NCBI RefSeq assembly: GCF_023516595.1
Contig: NZ_JAMGBG010000011.1
Coordinates: 310,001 to 374,000, forward strand
Reading direction: 5' to 3'
Source of the DNA: Streptomyces neyagawaensis
GTDB lineage: Bacteria; Actinomycetota; Actinomycetes; Streptomycetales; Streptomycetaceae
Length of the DNA stretch: 64,000 nucleotides
The notes beneath the pieces are model-generated. The model was not told the DNA's origin and ran no database searches. It saw nothing but the letters and a program-made list of their open reading frames with translations. Shown piece by piece: positions 25,750-34,277 of this stretch. The translations under genes were made by a program, and so were the position numbers. Position 1 is the first letter of the stretch. Each line of letters starts with the position of its first letter.

Positions 25750-26844
25750 ATGAGGAAGAGAAAGAGCGCCGCCGCGGCGCTGGTGGCGGGAATGCTCGTA
25801 CTCGTCGCATGCGGTGCGTCGGACGGGGATTCCGGCTCGGCGGAAGCCTCCGGCAAGCCCCGCGTCAAACTGGTGATCAACGGCGGTCTGGGCGACAAGT
25901 CGTTCTTCGATTCCGCCCACGAGGGTCTGAAGCGCGCCGCGAAGGACCTCGGCTACGAGCTCAAGGTGGTGGAACTGGGCTCGGACCGCACCAAGTGGGA
26001 GCCCGGTTTCGAGGATGCGGCCGCCGCCGACGACTACGACATCCTCGCCGCCGGCACCTTCGACGTCACCGACTACATCGGCGATCTCGCCCCGCAGTAC
26101 CCGGACAAGAAGTTCTGGGTGTTCGACGCGCCTGTCGACTACAGCGGCAAGAACGGCACCTGCTCCAACAAGTGCGAGAACGTGTACTCCGTGACCTTCA
26201 AGCAGAACGAGGGCGGATATCTCGCGGGATTCCTCGCCGAGAAGCTCATCGTCGCCAAATCCCTGAAGGGAGCCGAATCCCTCAAGAAGGCCGGCGTCAT
26301 GGGTGGCGTGAAGATCCCCCTCATCGAGGACTTCGTCGTCGGATTCAAGTCCGGATTCAAGGCGGCCGGCGGCAAGGGCTCCAACGTCCTCGTGCAGTAC
26401 GTCGGCGGCGACAAGCCCTTCGGTGACCCGGCCAAGGGCAAGGAGATCTCCAACGCCATGTACGGCCAGGGTGCCGCGCTGGTGTGGCCGGTCGCCGGGC
26501 TCTCCGGGCTCGGCACCTTCGAGTCCGCGGTCGCGGCGAAGCGCTACGCCTTCGGAGTCGACTCCGACCAGTACCAGACCCTCACCGACCCGGCGCAGAA
26601 GGACACCGTCGTCACCTCCATCCTCAAGAACGTCGGCAACGCCCTGTACAAGGCGGCGCAGGACGACCAGAAGGGTTCCCTGAAGTACGGCGCCGTCGAG
26701 ACCGTCGGCCTTGCCGAGGACGCCGTCGGCTACGTGAACGACGACCACTTCAAGGAGTTGGTGCCCGAGAAGATCCGTACCGAGCTGGAGGCGGCCGCCG
26801 ACCAGGTGAAGTCCGGCTCCGTCAAGGTCCCGAGCGCCCTCTAG
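25750..26844 (+). CDS. BMP family nucleoside-binding lipoprotein
   Basis: 364 residues from the ATG at 25750, chosen because AGGAG sits seven bases upstream; an ATG at 25732 lacks one. A Lys/Arg n-region and hydrophobic core end in the lipobox LVAC. The mature part has VKLVINGGLGDKSFFDSA, AGTFDVTDYIGDLAP, FVVGFKSGFKAAGG and VVTSILKNVGNALY, matching PnrA/BmpA/Med proteins that bind purine nucleosides for ABC uptake. It is followed by the ATPase and two permeases of the matching importer. Confidence 0.92.
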   Translation: MRKRKSAAAALVAGMLVLVACGASDGDSGSAEASGKPRVKLVINGGLGDKSFFDSAHEGLKRAAKDLGYELKVVELGSDRTKWEPGFEDAAAADDYDILAAGTFDVTDYIGDLAPQYPDKKFWVFDAPVDYSGKNGTCSNKCENVYSVTFKQNEGGYLAGFLAEKLIVAKSLKGAESLKKAGVMGGVKIPLIEDFVVGFKSGFKAAGGKGSNVLVQYVGGDKPFGDPAKGKEISNAMYGQGAALVWPVAGLSGLGTFESAVAAKRYAFGVDSDQYQTLTDPAQKDTVVTSILKNVGNALYKAAQDDQKGSLKYGAVETVGLAEDAVGYVNDDHFKELVPEKIRTELEAAADQVKSGSVKVPSAL

Positions 26845-26870
26845 CCACACGAATTGAAACGGTCCCGACG

Positions 26871-28453
26871 ATGAACGAGTCATGGCACGCCGCAGGTCCG
26901 GCCGTCGCCGCCCGAGCGGTGACGAAGACCTACGGCAACGGGGTGCGCGCGGTCCGCGGGGTGGACCTGACGGTCCCACCCGGTGAGATCCGGGCGGTGG
27001 TCGGTGAGAACGGCGCGGGCAAGTCCACGCTGATGAAGATGTTCTACGGCCTGGAGCAGCCCTCGTCCGGCGAGATCCTGATCGGCGGACGGCCGCGCAC
27101 CCTGCGCGGCCCGGCCTCGGCGATCGCGCTCGGCGTGGGCATGGTGCACCAGAACCTCATGCTGGTGCCCTCCTTCACCGTCGCCCAGAACGTCGTCCTC
27201 GGCGTCGAGCCCGGCCGCCGCGGCCTGGTCGACGCGAGGGCGGCGGTCGACACCACCGCCCGGCTCGCCGAGGAGGCCGGACTCGCCGTCGACCCCAAGG
27301 CGCGCATCGACGAGGTGTCCGTCGGGATGCGTCAGCGCACCGAGATCCTCAAGGCGCTGCACCGCCGGGCGAAGGTGCTGATCCTGGACGAGCCGACCGC
27401 CGTACTCACCCCTCAGGAGACCGAGGACCTGTTCGCCGCCGTACGACGGCTGCGCGACGGCGGGATGACGGTGCTGTTCATCTCGCACAAGCTGCGCGAG
27501 GTACGGGAGATCAGCGACCAGGTCAGCGTGATGCGCGCCGGCTCCCTGGTGGGCACCGTCCCCACCGCCGACGCCACCGAGCGCTCCCTGGCCGCGATGA
27601 TGGCCGCGACCTGTCCCTGGACGTCGAACGGGTCCCGGCCCGCCGGGGCGACGTCACCCTCCGTGTACGGAGGCTGGGATACGCGGCGCCCACGGGCCAG
27701 TCGCTGCGCCGCCTCTCCTTCGACGTCGCAGCCGGGGAGATCGTCGGCGTGGCCGGCATCGAGGGCAATGGACAGAGCGAACTCGCCGAGATCCTGGCGG
27801 GGTTGCGCAGCCCCACCTCCGGCACGATCCACGTCGGCGGCACCGTCACCGCGGGCCTCGGCGTCGTCGGTCACCGCAGGGCCGGAGTGGGATACGTCCC
27901 GGAGGACCGGTTGCGCAACGGCGCCGCCCTGGACGAGTCGATCGCCGACAACCTCGTCGTCGACCGCCATGACCGCCCGCCCCTCGCCCGACGCGGCGTC
28001 CTGCGCCCGAAGGCGGTGCGCGCCCACGCCGAGCAGCTCATCGACCAGTACGCGATCCGCACCCCCGACCCGTCCGTCCCCATGCGCGCACTGTCCGGCG
28101 GCAACATGCAGAAGGTGATCGTCGCCCGCGAACTCTCCGCCGGACCCCGGCTGTTGATCGCCTCCCAGGTCACCCGCGGGGTCGACGTCGGCGCCATGCG
28201 CTTCATGTACGAGCGTCTCGTCGCCGCGCGGGACAACGGCGCCGCCGTCCTGCTGATCTCCGCCGACCTGACCGAACTGCTCGCGCTCTCGGACCGGTTG
28301 CTGGTCCTCAAGGACGGCCTGCTCGTCGGTAGGTTCGACGACACGACCGGCCTGACCGAGAAGCACGTCGGCCTCTACATGCTCGGTGTCGAACACCACG
28401 ACGACGAGCACCTGACGGCGGGTCTCGCCGCCGGTGAGGAGCCCACCCCATGA
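26871..28453 (+). pseudogene. Nucleoside ABC importer ATPase (double ABC domain), frameshifted near 27600
   Basis: The first ABC domain reads from the ATG at 26871: Walker A GENGAGKST (45-53), signature VSVGMRQRTEILKAL, Walker B VLILDEPTAVLTPQ and FISHKLREV. At about 27597-27605 the coding frame changes by -1. Frame 1 ends its homology at ERSLAAMM, and the next frame resumes at once with GRDLSLDVERVPARRGDVTL and continues through GIEGNGQSELAEILAGL, VGYVPEDRL, LSGGNMQK and VTRGVDVGA to 28453. Intact relatives are about 500 residues with both domains. A 1- or 4-base deletion, a sequencing error or programmed -1 slippage could explain it. Downstream genes are intact. Confidence 0.85.
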
Positions 28454-29577
28454 CCAGCACCCTCGTCGAGACCGAGGACCGCCGGGAGTACCGGGCGACC
28501 CGGCGCCGCGGCCTGGCCGTCGACCTCAGCATGACCCTGGCCACCGTCCTCGCCGCCCTCGCCGTCGGCTTCCTCGTCATCCTCGCCACCGGCAAGGATC
28601 CGGTCGCGGCGTACGAGGCCCTGCTCACCGGGCCGCTGGAGCGCTCCTTCCGGGTCGGCCGCTGGCTGGAGGACGCCACCACGCTCACCCTGCTCGGCCT
28701 GTCGGTCGCCATCCCCTTCCGTGCCCGCCAGATCAGCCTGGGCGCCGAGAGCCAGCTGTACGCCGGTGCCTTGGCGGCCGCCGTCGTCGCGATCTTCCTC
28801 CCGTTGCCGCCGGTCGCCGCCGTGATCGTCCCGCTCGTCGCCGCGGCGGCAGCGGGTGCGGGCATGGGCTTCGTGCCAGGATCCATGAAGGCGCGCCTCG
28901 GCGCCAACGAGATCGTGGCGACACTGATGCTCAACGCCATCGTCGTGCGCGTCTACGACTACCTGGTCAACGGTCCGCTGAAGGAGCCCGGCAGCAGCGC
29001 CGTATACTCCGAGCGCGTCCAGCCGGACTCCGTACTCACCCCGCTGACCGACTGGTTCGGCATCCCGCTCGGCCGGTCCAACGTCGGCCTCGTCCTGATG
29101 CTGCTCACCGCCGCCGCGCTGTGGCTGCTCATCACCCGCACCCCGCTCGGCTACCGCATCCGGATGACCGGAGCCAACTCCGACTTCGCCGAGTACGGCG
29201 GCATCCGGGTGCCCCGCGCCATCGAGTGGAGCTTCGTCATCGGTGGCGCCGTCGCGGGCCTCGCCGGAGCCCATCTCGTCCAGGGCGTCTACGGCCGCCT
29301 CGAACCCGGCCTCGCCGGAAGCCTCGCCTTCGAGGGGATCGTGGTGGCCCTGCTCGCCCGGAACAACCCGCTGGTCGTCGTGATCGCCGGCCTCTTCTAC
29401 TCCTACCTGCGCGCCGGGGGAGACATCATGGAACAGCAGACCGACGTCGGCACCGAGATCGTCGTCGTCATCCAGGCGGTCATCGTGCTCCTGGTCACCG
29501 CACAGGCCCTGCCGGACCTGCTCAAACGCCGGATCGCCCGGAAGCAGGCGGCACACAAGCAGGTGGGCGCCCGATGA
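28450..29577 (+). CDS. ABC importer permease (BMP-type, subunit 1)
   Basis: 375 residues, about ten membrane helices, starting with an ATG that overlaps the ATPase stop. Branched-chain/BMP-type permease motifs are present: IPFRARQISLGAESQLYAGA, GSMKARLGANEIVATLMLNAI and GANSDFAEYGGIRVP. It pairs with the next permease to form the membrane channel of the nucleoside importer. The tail is positively charged (KRRIARKQAAHKQ). The 4-base overlaps on both sides imply coupled translation. Confidence 0.9.
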   Translation: MTSTLVETEDRREYRATRRRGLAVDLSMTLATVLAALAVGFLVILATGKDPVAAYEALLTGPLERSFRVGRWLEDATTLTLLGLSVAIPFRARQISLGAESQLYAGALAAAVVAIFLPLPPVAAVIVPLVAAAAAGAGMGFVPGSMKARLGANEIVATLMLNAIVVRVYDYLVNGPLKEPGSSAVYSERVQPDSVLTPLTDWFGIPLGRSNVGLVLMLLTAAALWLLITRTPLGYRIRMTGANSDFAEYGGIRVPRAIEWSFVIGGAVAGLAGAHLVQGVYGRLEPGLAGSLAFEGIVVALLARNNPLVVVIAGLFYSYLRAGGDIMEQQTDVGTEIVVVIQAVIVLLVTAQALPDLLKRRIARKQAAHKQVGAR

Positions 29578-30509
29578 GTTCCGGCTTCGACGTCGTCCTG
29601 AGCAGTGCCTTCCTGGCAGCCGCGCTGCGGGTCTCCACGCCGTACCTGCTCGCCGCCTTCGGCGGACTGGTCGCCGAACGCGCCGGCATCAGCAACATCG
29701 CCCTGGAGGGCCAGATGCTGGCCGCCGCCTGCACGGGCGCGCTCGTCGCAGGCTACAGCGGCTCCGTGGCCCTGGGAGCCCTGAGCGGGATCACCGTGGC
29801 CACACTCCTCGGCCTGCTGCTCGCCGCGCTGCGCCTGGAACTCGGAGCCGACGCGATCATCGCGGGCATCGGCCTCAACCTCCTCGCCTCCGGCGCCACC
29901 GCCTACGCCGTCTACACCCTCCTGGGCGACAAGGGCGGCACCTCCGGCCTTGACAGCGGCACCCTGCCGACCGTCCCCCTACCCGGCATCGAGAGCATCC
30001 CGGTACTCGGGGACGTGCTCAGCGGGCAGAACCTGATCACCTGGCTGGCCTTCCTGACCGCTCCGTTCGTCGCCTGGCTGTTCTACCGCACGACCTTCGG
30101 CTTTCACCTGCGCGCGGTCGGGGAGATGCCGGACGCCGCCGCGTCCGTCGGTATCCCGGTACGGCGCGTCCAGTACGCCGGCCTCGCCCTCAGCGGCGCG
30201 CTCGCCGGACTCGCCGGGGTCTTCCTCAGCATGGGCTACGTCTCCTTCTTCGTACGGGACATGACGGCCGGCCGCGGCTTCATCGCCCTGGCGGCGGTAT
30301 TCCTCGGCGGCCTGCGCCCCTGGGGCGTCTTCCTCGCCGCCCTCGGCTTCGGCGCGGCGGAGGCCCTGGCCGTACAGCTCGGCACGCTCGACGTGCCGCC
30401 CCAGCTGGTATCGACGATCCCGTACGCCATGACGCTCGTCGCACTCGCGCTGTACGCATGGCGCCGCAAACGCCGGGGCGTGGGGCAGGTGGCTCCGGCG
30501 TCGCTCTGA
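29574..30509 (+). CDS. ABC importer permease (BMP-type, subunit 2)
   Basis: 311 residues from the ATG at 29574 (ATGA overlap with the previous stop). LLAAFGGLVAERAGISNIAL and EGQMLAAACTGA, GADAIIAGIGLNLLASG, AVGEMPDAAASVGIPVRRVQ and GRGFIALAAVFLGGLRPWG are typical of the second BMP-type permease (YufQ/NupQ-like). It is the last gene of the importer operon; a 20-bp stem terminator follows 60 bases downstream. Confidence 0.9.
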   Translation: MSSGFDVVLSSAFLAAALRVSTPYLLAAFGGLVAERAGISNIALEGQMLAAACTGALVAGYSGSVALGALSGITVATLLGLLLAALRLELGADAIIAGIGLNLLASGATAYAVYTLLGDKGGTSGLDSGTLPTVPLPGIESIPVLGDVLSGQNLITWLAFLTAPFVAWLFYRTTFGFHLRAVGEMPDAAASVGIPVRRVQYAGLALSGALAGLAGVFLSMGYVSFFVRDMTAGRGFIALAAVFLGGLRPWGVFLAALGFGAAEALAVQLGTLDVPPQLVSTIPYAMTLVALALYAWRRKRRGVGQVAPASL

Positions 30510-30570
30510 CTGGACTCGTTCAGATACTCGGCTCCGAGCTGGAGCGCCGCATCTGGGCACCGCTTCATGA

Positions 30571-30620
30571 CAGTGAGCCACCGGCGCGCCGCCCTGAGGT
30601 GGCGCGCCGGTGGCTCACTG
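30571..30620. terminator. Bidirectional hairpin terminator with 20-bp perfect stem
   Basis: Arms 30571-30590 and 30601-30620 (CAGTGAGCCACCGGCGCGCC and its complement) with a 10-base loop. It lies between the convergent permease and GH43 genes. Confidence 0.88.
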
Positions 30621-30667
30621 ATCGCTTCGTTCCTCGCGGAGCCCGATCGGTGCGTCCGGCCGAGGGG

Positions 30668-32113
30668 CTACTCCTTGTAGAAGGTGGCGTCCTGTCGGCC
30701 GAGGGTGGTGGTCACCGGCTGGGTGTAGAGCAGGTGGTTGTAGTGGCGGATGTACCGGCCGGGGAAGTTGTACGACTCGTACGACACGGCCGCGGGATCG
30801 GCGAGACCGGCCCGCTCGTGGAACGAGGCGTCGTTGTCGAACAGGGTGGTGCCGTCGTCCTTCTCCACCCACACCTCGTTGTTCTTGTGGCGCAGGTAGT
30901 AGCCGGGGAAGTTGGCCGATTCGAGGGAGACGGTGCCGTTGCCGGCCAGGCCGGGGACGACACGGAACTGCGAGTCGGCGAGTTCGGTGACGTTGGCCTC
31001 GGTCTTGGCCCGGAACTCCCAGTGCCGGATGAACCTGTCCGGGTAGTTGTACGAGGAGAAGCGGACGGGGGTGACGCCGTCGGCGACGGGGATGCCGAAG
31101 TTGGGTGTGCCGTCGGCGTTCCAGTAGATCTTCTGGTAGCGGGTGCGGCGGTTGGGGTCCTTGAGCGCGTCGCCGACGATGTCCTTGTAGTCGCGGTCGT
31201 GGTAGACGAGGATGTCCGACTTTCCGTCCTCGGAGACCGTGAAGGAGTTGTGGCCGGGCCCGTACTGGCTGGTCTTGTCGTTGCTCTTGAAGACCGGCGT
31301 GGGGGTCTTGCTCCAGGAGGCCGGGTTCAGCAGGTCGGCGGTGGCGTCGGCGGTGAGCAGGCCGAGGCAGTAGTTGGCGTTGGTGGCGCTGGCCGAGTAG
31401 GTCATGAAGACCTTGCCGTTCTTCTCGAGGACGGCCGGGCCCTCGTTGACAGTGGCGTTGGCCTTCTCCCAGGCGTACTCGGGCTTGGAGATCATCACCG
31501 GGCTGCCGCTGATGGTCCAGGGGTTGGCCATCTTCGCCAAGTACAGGTTCGTGCCGCGGCCGAGTGCCGGGTCTTCCTGGGCCCAGCTGAGGTAGCGGGT
31601 GCCGTTGTGGGTGAAGGTGGTGGCGTCCAGCGAGAAGGTGTCCATGGGCAGGCTGATCCTGCCCTTCTCGGTCCAGGTGCCGGTGAGCGGGTTGGCGGCG
31701 CTGGTCTCCAGGACGTACGGGCGGATCCTCCAGATGTCGTTGGACCAGCCGGCCGTGAAGTAGATGTACCACTTGCCGTCGATGAAGTGGATCTCCGGGG
31801 CCCAGATGTGGGCGCCCATCTCACCGCTGGCGTGCTTGGTCCAGATCGTGGTCTCCGGGGCCGTGGCAAGGCCCTGGAGGGTGGTGGCCCGGCGCATCAC
31901 GATCTTGTCGTAGGCGGGGACGGTGGCGGTGAAGTAGTAGAAGCCGTCGGTGTGCTTGAAGATGTGCGGGTCGGCGCGTTGGAGCGCGATCGGGTTGGTG
32001 AACGTCACGGCGGGCGACGCGGGCGCGGCGGCCTGGGCGGGGTTGGACACGGTGGTGAGCACGGCGAGCGCGGCCGCCGCGGCCACCAGAACCCGTCTGG
32101 CGAGGTGTCTCAT
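30668..32113 (-). CDS. Secreted GH43 alpha-L-arabinofuranosidase with CBM42 (AbfB)
   Basis: 481 residues from the ATG at 32113 (GAAGGG upstream). The signal peptide ends near AQAAAPA. The GH43 five-blade propeller supplies Asp48 (RADPHIF), Asp163 (SLDATTF) and Glu224 (NEGPAVL) as base, pKa modulator and acid. The C-terminal part (about 345-481) is an AbfB arabinose-binding domain with RFSSYNYPDRFIRHWEF, SANFPGYYLRHKNN and SYNFPGRYIRHYNH repeats. It removes arabinosyl side chains from arabinoxylan or arabinan outside the cell. The longer open frame upstream is a relic of another gene. Confidence 0.9.
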   Translation of the reverse strand: MRHLARRVLVAAAAALAVLTTVSNPAQAAAPASPAVTFTNPIALQRADPHIFKHTDGFYYFTATVPAYDKIVMRRATTLQGLATAPETTIWTKHASGEMGAHIWAPEIHFIDGKWYIYFTAGWSNDIWRIRPYVLETSAANPLTGTWTEKGRISLPMDTFSLDATTFTHNGTRYLSWAQEDPALGRGTNLYLAKMANPWTISGSPVMISKPEYAWEKANATVNEGPAVLEKNGKVFMTYSASATNANYCLGLLTADATADLLNPASWSKTPTPVFKSNDKTSQYGPGHNSFTVSEDGKSDILVYHDRDYKDIVGDALKDPNRRTRYQKIYWNADGTPNFGIPVADGVTPVRFSSYNYPDRFIRHWEFRAKTEANVTELADSQFRVVPGLAGNGTVSLESANFPGYYLRHKNNEVWVEKDDGTTLFDNDASFHERAGLADPAAVSYESYNFPGRYIRHYNHLLYTQPVTTTLGRQDATFYKE

Positions 32114-32136
32114 GTTTGTGTTGCGGCCCTTCGGGA

Positions 32137-32330
32137 TCAGGCGGTCGTGGGGACGAGCCGCCACTGCTGGCAGTTGGTGCTGAGCCAGCTCCACCGGCGT
32201 ACGTCGGTGCCGGTGGCGTGCCGCGGTCGGCGACGCCCAGTACCTTGCCGGTGGAGGCGTTGACGAGATGCGGGCGTAGTCGCCGCCGAGGTGGACCACG
32301 TTGCATCCCGTTCGACAATACGAACAATGT
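32137..32330 (-). pseudogene. Relic of a ricin-type beta-trefoil (RICIN) C-terminus
   Basis: Three frames together give a trefoil tail: GCNVVHLGGDYAR, then HLVNASTGKVLGVADRGTP, then GTDVRRWSWLSTNCQQWRLV ending PTTA and a stop at 32137. The LVNxxTGKVLxVAD and CQQWRLV motifs are typical of the last repeat of CBM13 domains attached to secreted glycosidases. At least two frameshifts separate the pieces, and no catalytic domain lies upstream. It is the remains of a deleted secreted enzyme immediately upstream of the GH43 gene. Confidence 0.7.
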
Positions 32331-32785
32331 GCGGAACTGCGGACGAAACGTAAAGGCGACCCAAGGACCCCGTCAATGGGGCGAACGAAACCGATATCCC
32401 GAACGCCGCCGACCACCCGCTACTGAGTCCAAACAACCCCGTGACGATGTCGCCGTTCACTGGCGGATCCGCCCCTTTCGACGGCTGACCGCAGCCCCCC
32501 GCTGTCACCCTGCGTTCCCAACCGGCCCCCGTGCTGGGCCTGCAGACGGCGAGGTGAGACCGAGTCGCGCGGCGACCGCGGGAGTGGGGTCGCGGGGTGT
32601 GCTGCACTCCAAGTCGCCGTCCAGCGCTCGCACACTCGGGGCCTGGCTTCCGACGCCGACGACGGCGACCGGTTCGCGCCCCGCTATGACGGCGGTGTCG
32701 CAGGCGGTCCTTGACACGCGCATCCACCCGCTCCCACACTCCTAAATGAACGTTTAGTAGATGCGTGGGAAGGTCAGGTACACCC
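32331..32785. other. Intergenic region holding the aminotransferase operon promoter
   Basis: No supported gene. TTGACA occurs at 32711-32716 and the probable TetR site at 32746-32760, next to the ribosome site AAGGTCAGG before the ATG at 32786. Confidence 0.5.
32746..32760. promoter_or_regulatory. Candidate TetR site ATGAACGTTTAGTAG (aminotransferase operon)
   Basis: Fifteen bases identical to a site upstream of the tetR gene at 39825-39839, built on an AACGTT core. Here the dyad extends to CTAAATGAACGTTTAG. It lies 26 bases upstream of the aminotransferase ATG. Confidence 0.7.
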
Positions 32786-34159
32786 ATGTCCCAAGCCCAG
32801 AACTCACCCCGCGTCGACACCGTCGACGAGGTGATCGCCGAGCAGCAGGAAATCTTTCTGAAGCGCCAGCCGCGCAGCGCGGAGCTGGTCGAGGAAGCCA
32901 GCCGGTACCTCGCCGGAGGCGCGACGTCGAGCTGGCAGATCGCCAAGCCGCAGGCGGTCTGGATGAGCCACGGCGCCGGGTCGAAGGTGTACGACGTCGA
33001 CGGCAACGAGTACGTCGACATGCACGGCGGCTACGGCGCGTCGATCGCCGGCCACGCGCACCCGGCCATCGTCGTGGCGGTCTCCGACCGGGTCCGCCGA
33101 GGCACCCACTTCGCCCAGCCGACCGAGGACGCCATCTGGGTCGGCCGGGAACTGTCGCGCCGCTTCGGCCTCCCGCTGTGGCGCTTCGGTAACTCCGGCA
33201 CCGAGTCCACCATGGACGCGATCCATCTGATGCGCGCCGTGACCGGCCGGGACATGTACCTGAAGCTCGAAGGCGGATACCACGGCCACCACGACTCGGT
33301 GCAGGTCTCGGTGATGCCCGCCGCCGAACAGATCGGCAGCCGTGAGCGCCCGAACCGCGTGACCGCCAACGGCGGCATCCCGCAGGCGATCACCGATCTG
33401 GCCGTGATCGTCCCCTTCAACGACCTGTCCGCGGTCGAGCGGGCACTCGACGAGCACCGCGGCCGGATCGCCGGCATGATCCTTGAGCCGGTCATGATGA
33501 ACGCGGGCATCATCCCTCCCGACCCGGGCTACCTGGACGGCCTGCGCACCCTGCTCCACCAGCACGGCGCACTGCTGACCTTCGACGAGGTCAAGACCGG
33601 ATTCACCACCGGACCCGGTGGGGCGACGGCCCGCTACGGCGTCGTACCGGACATCGTGTGCCTGGCCAAGGCCCTGGGCGGCGGCGTCTCGGTCGCCGCG
33701 ATCGGTGGTACCGCCGAGGTCATGGGCGCGATCGTCGACGGCCGTTACGAGCAGGTCGGCACCTTCAACGGCAACCCCCTGGCCATGGCCGCCGCCCGCG
33801 CTACCCTCGCCGAGGTGCTGACCGACGAGACGTACGCCCGCCTCGACCGCCTCTCCGCCTCTCTGCAACAGCAGATGGAGCAGACCGTCGCGGACGCGGG
33901 TGTGCAGTGGAACGTCGTCAGTGTCGGCGCGAAGGGGTGCGTCATCTTCAAGCCGGAGCGGGTCCGTGACTTCCGCGACTTCCTCGGCGTCGACGACCGC
34001 TACAGCCACGCGCACTGGCTGGTGCAGCACAACGGAGGGGCGTTCCTGCCGCCGTGGGGCAAGGTCGAGCAGTGGCTGCTGTCCGCGCAGCACGACCAGG
34101 CGGACATCGATCTGTTCGCGCGGAACTTCCGCACCTTCGTGGCGTCGGTGTCGCGCTGA
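32786..34159 (+). CDS. Class III PLP aminotransferase, glutamate-1-semialdehyde aminomutase-like
   Basis: 457 residues from the ATG at 32786; a GTG seven codons upstream is the alternative. PLP fold type I class III features: RFGNSGTESTMDAIHLMRAV, GGYHGHHDS, Asp267 in LTFDEVKTGF, Lys295 in VCLAKALGGG, and GTFNGNPLAMAAA. It resembles HemL but sits in a catabolic operon, so it probably works as an aminotransferase or aminomutase on an amino acid or amine, giving a semialdehyde for the downstream dehydrogenase, rather than in heme synthesis. Confidence 0.85.
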   Translation: MSQAQNSPRVDTVDEVIAEQQEIFLKRQPRSAELVEEASRYLAGGATSSWQIAKPQAVWMSHGAGSKVYDVDGNEYVDMHGGYGASIAGHAHPAIVVAVSDRVRRGTHFAQPTEDAIWVGRELSRRFGLPLWRFGNSGTESTMDAIHLMRAVTGRDMYLKLEGGYHGHHDSVQVSVMPAAEQIGSRERPNRVTANGGIPQAITDLAVIVPFNDLSAVERALDEHRGRIAGMILEPVMMNAGIIPPDPGYLDGLRTLLHQHGALLTFDEVKTGFTTGPGGATARYGVVPDIVCLAKALGGGVSVAAIGGTAEVMGAIVDGRYEQVGTFNGNPLAMAAARATLAEVLTDETYARLDRLSASLQQQMEQTVADAGVQWNVVSVGAKGCVIFKPERVRDFRDFLGVDDRYSHAHWLVQHNGGAFLPPWGKVEQWLLSAQHDQADIDLFARNFRTFVASVSR

Positions 34160-34277
34160 GCGCTCCGCTGCGCGGTTCGGCGCGCCCCCTTGGGCGCTGT
34201 CGAACCCCAGCCGATCTCGCCCGACCCGCCGAGTCCTTCGGTCGCCCACTTCCCGACGAGGAACGGACGGGAGAACC

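Noticed and set aside
32786..34159. The heme gene hemL
   Set aside because: It resembles glutamate-1-semialdehyde aminomutase but sits in a catabolic operon with acyl-CoA synthetase, aldehyde dehydrogenase and CCR, with no heme genes.
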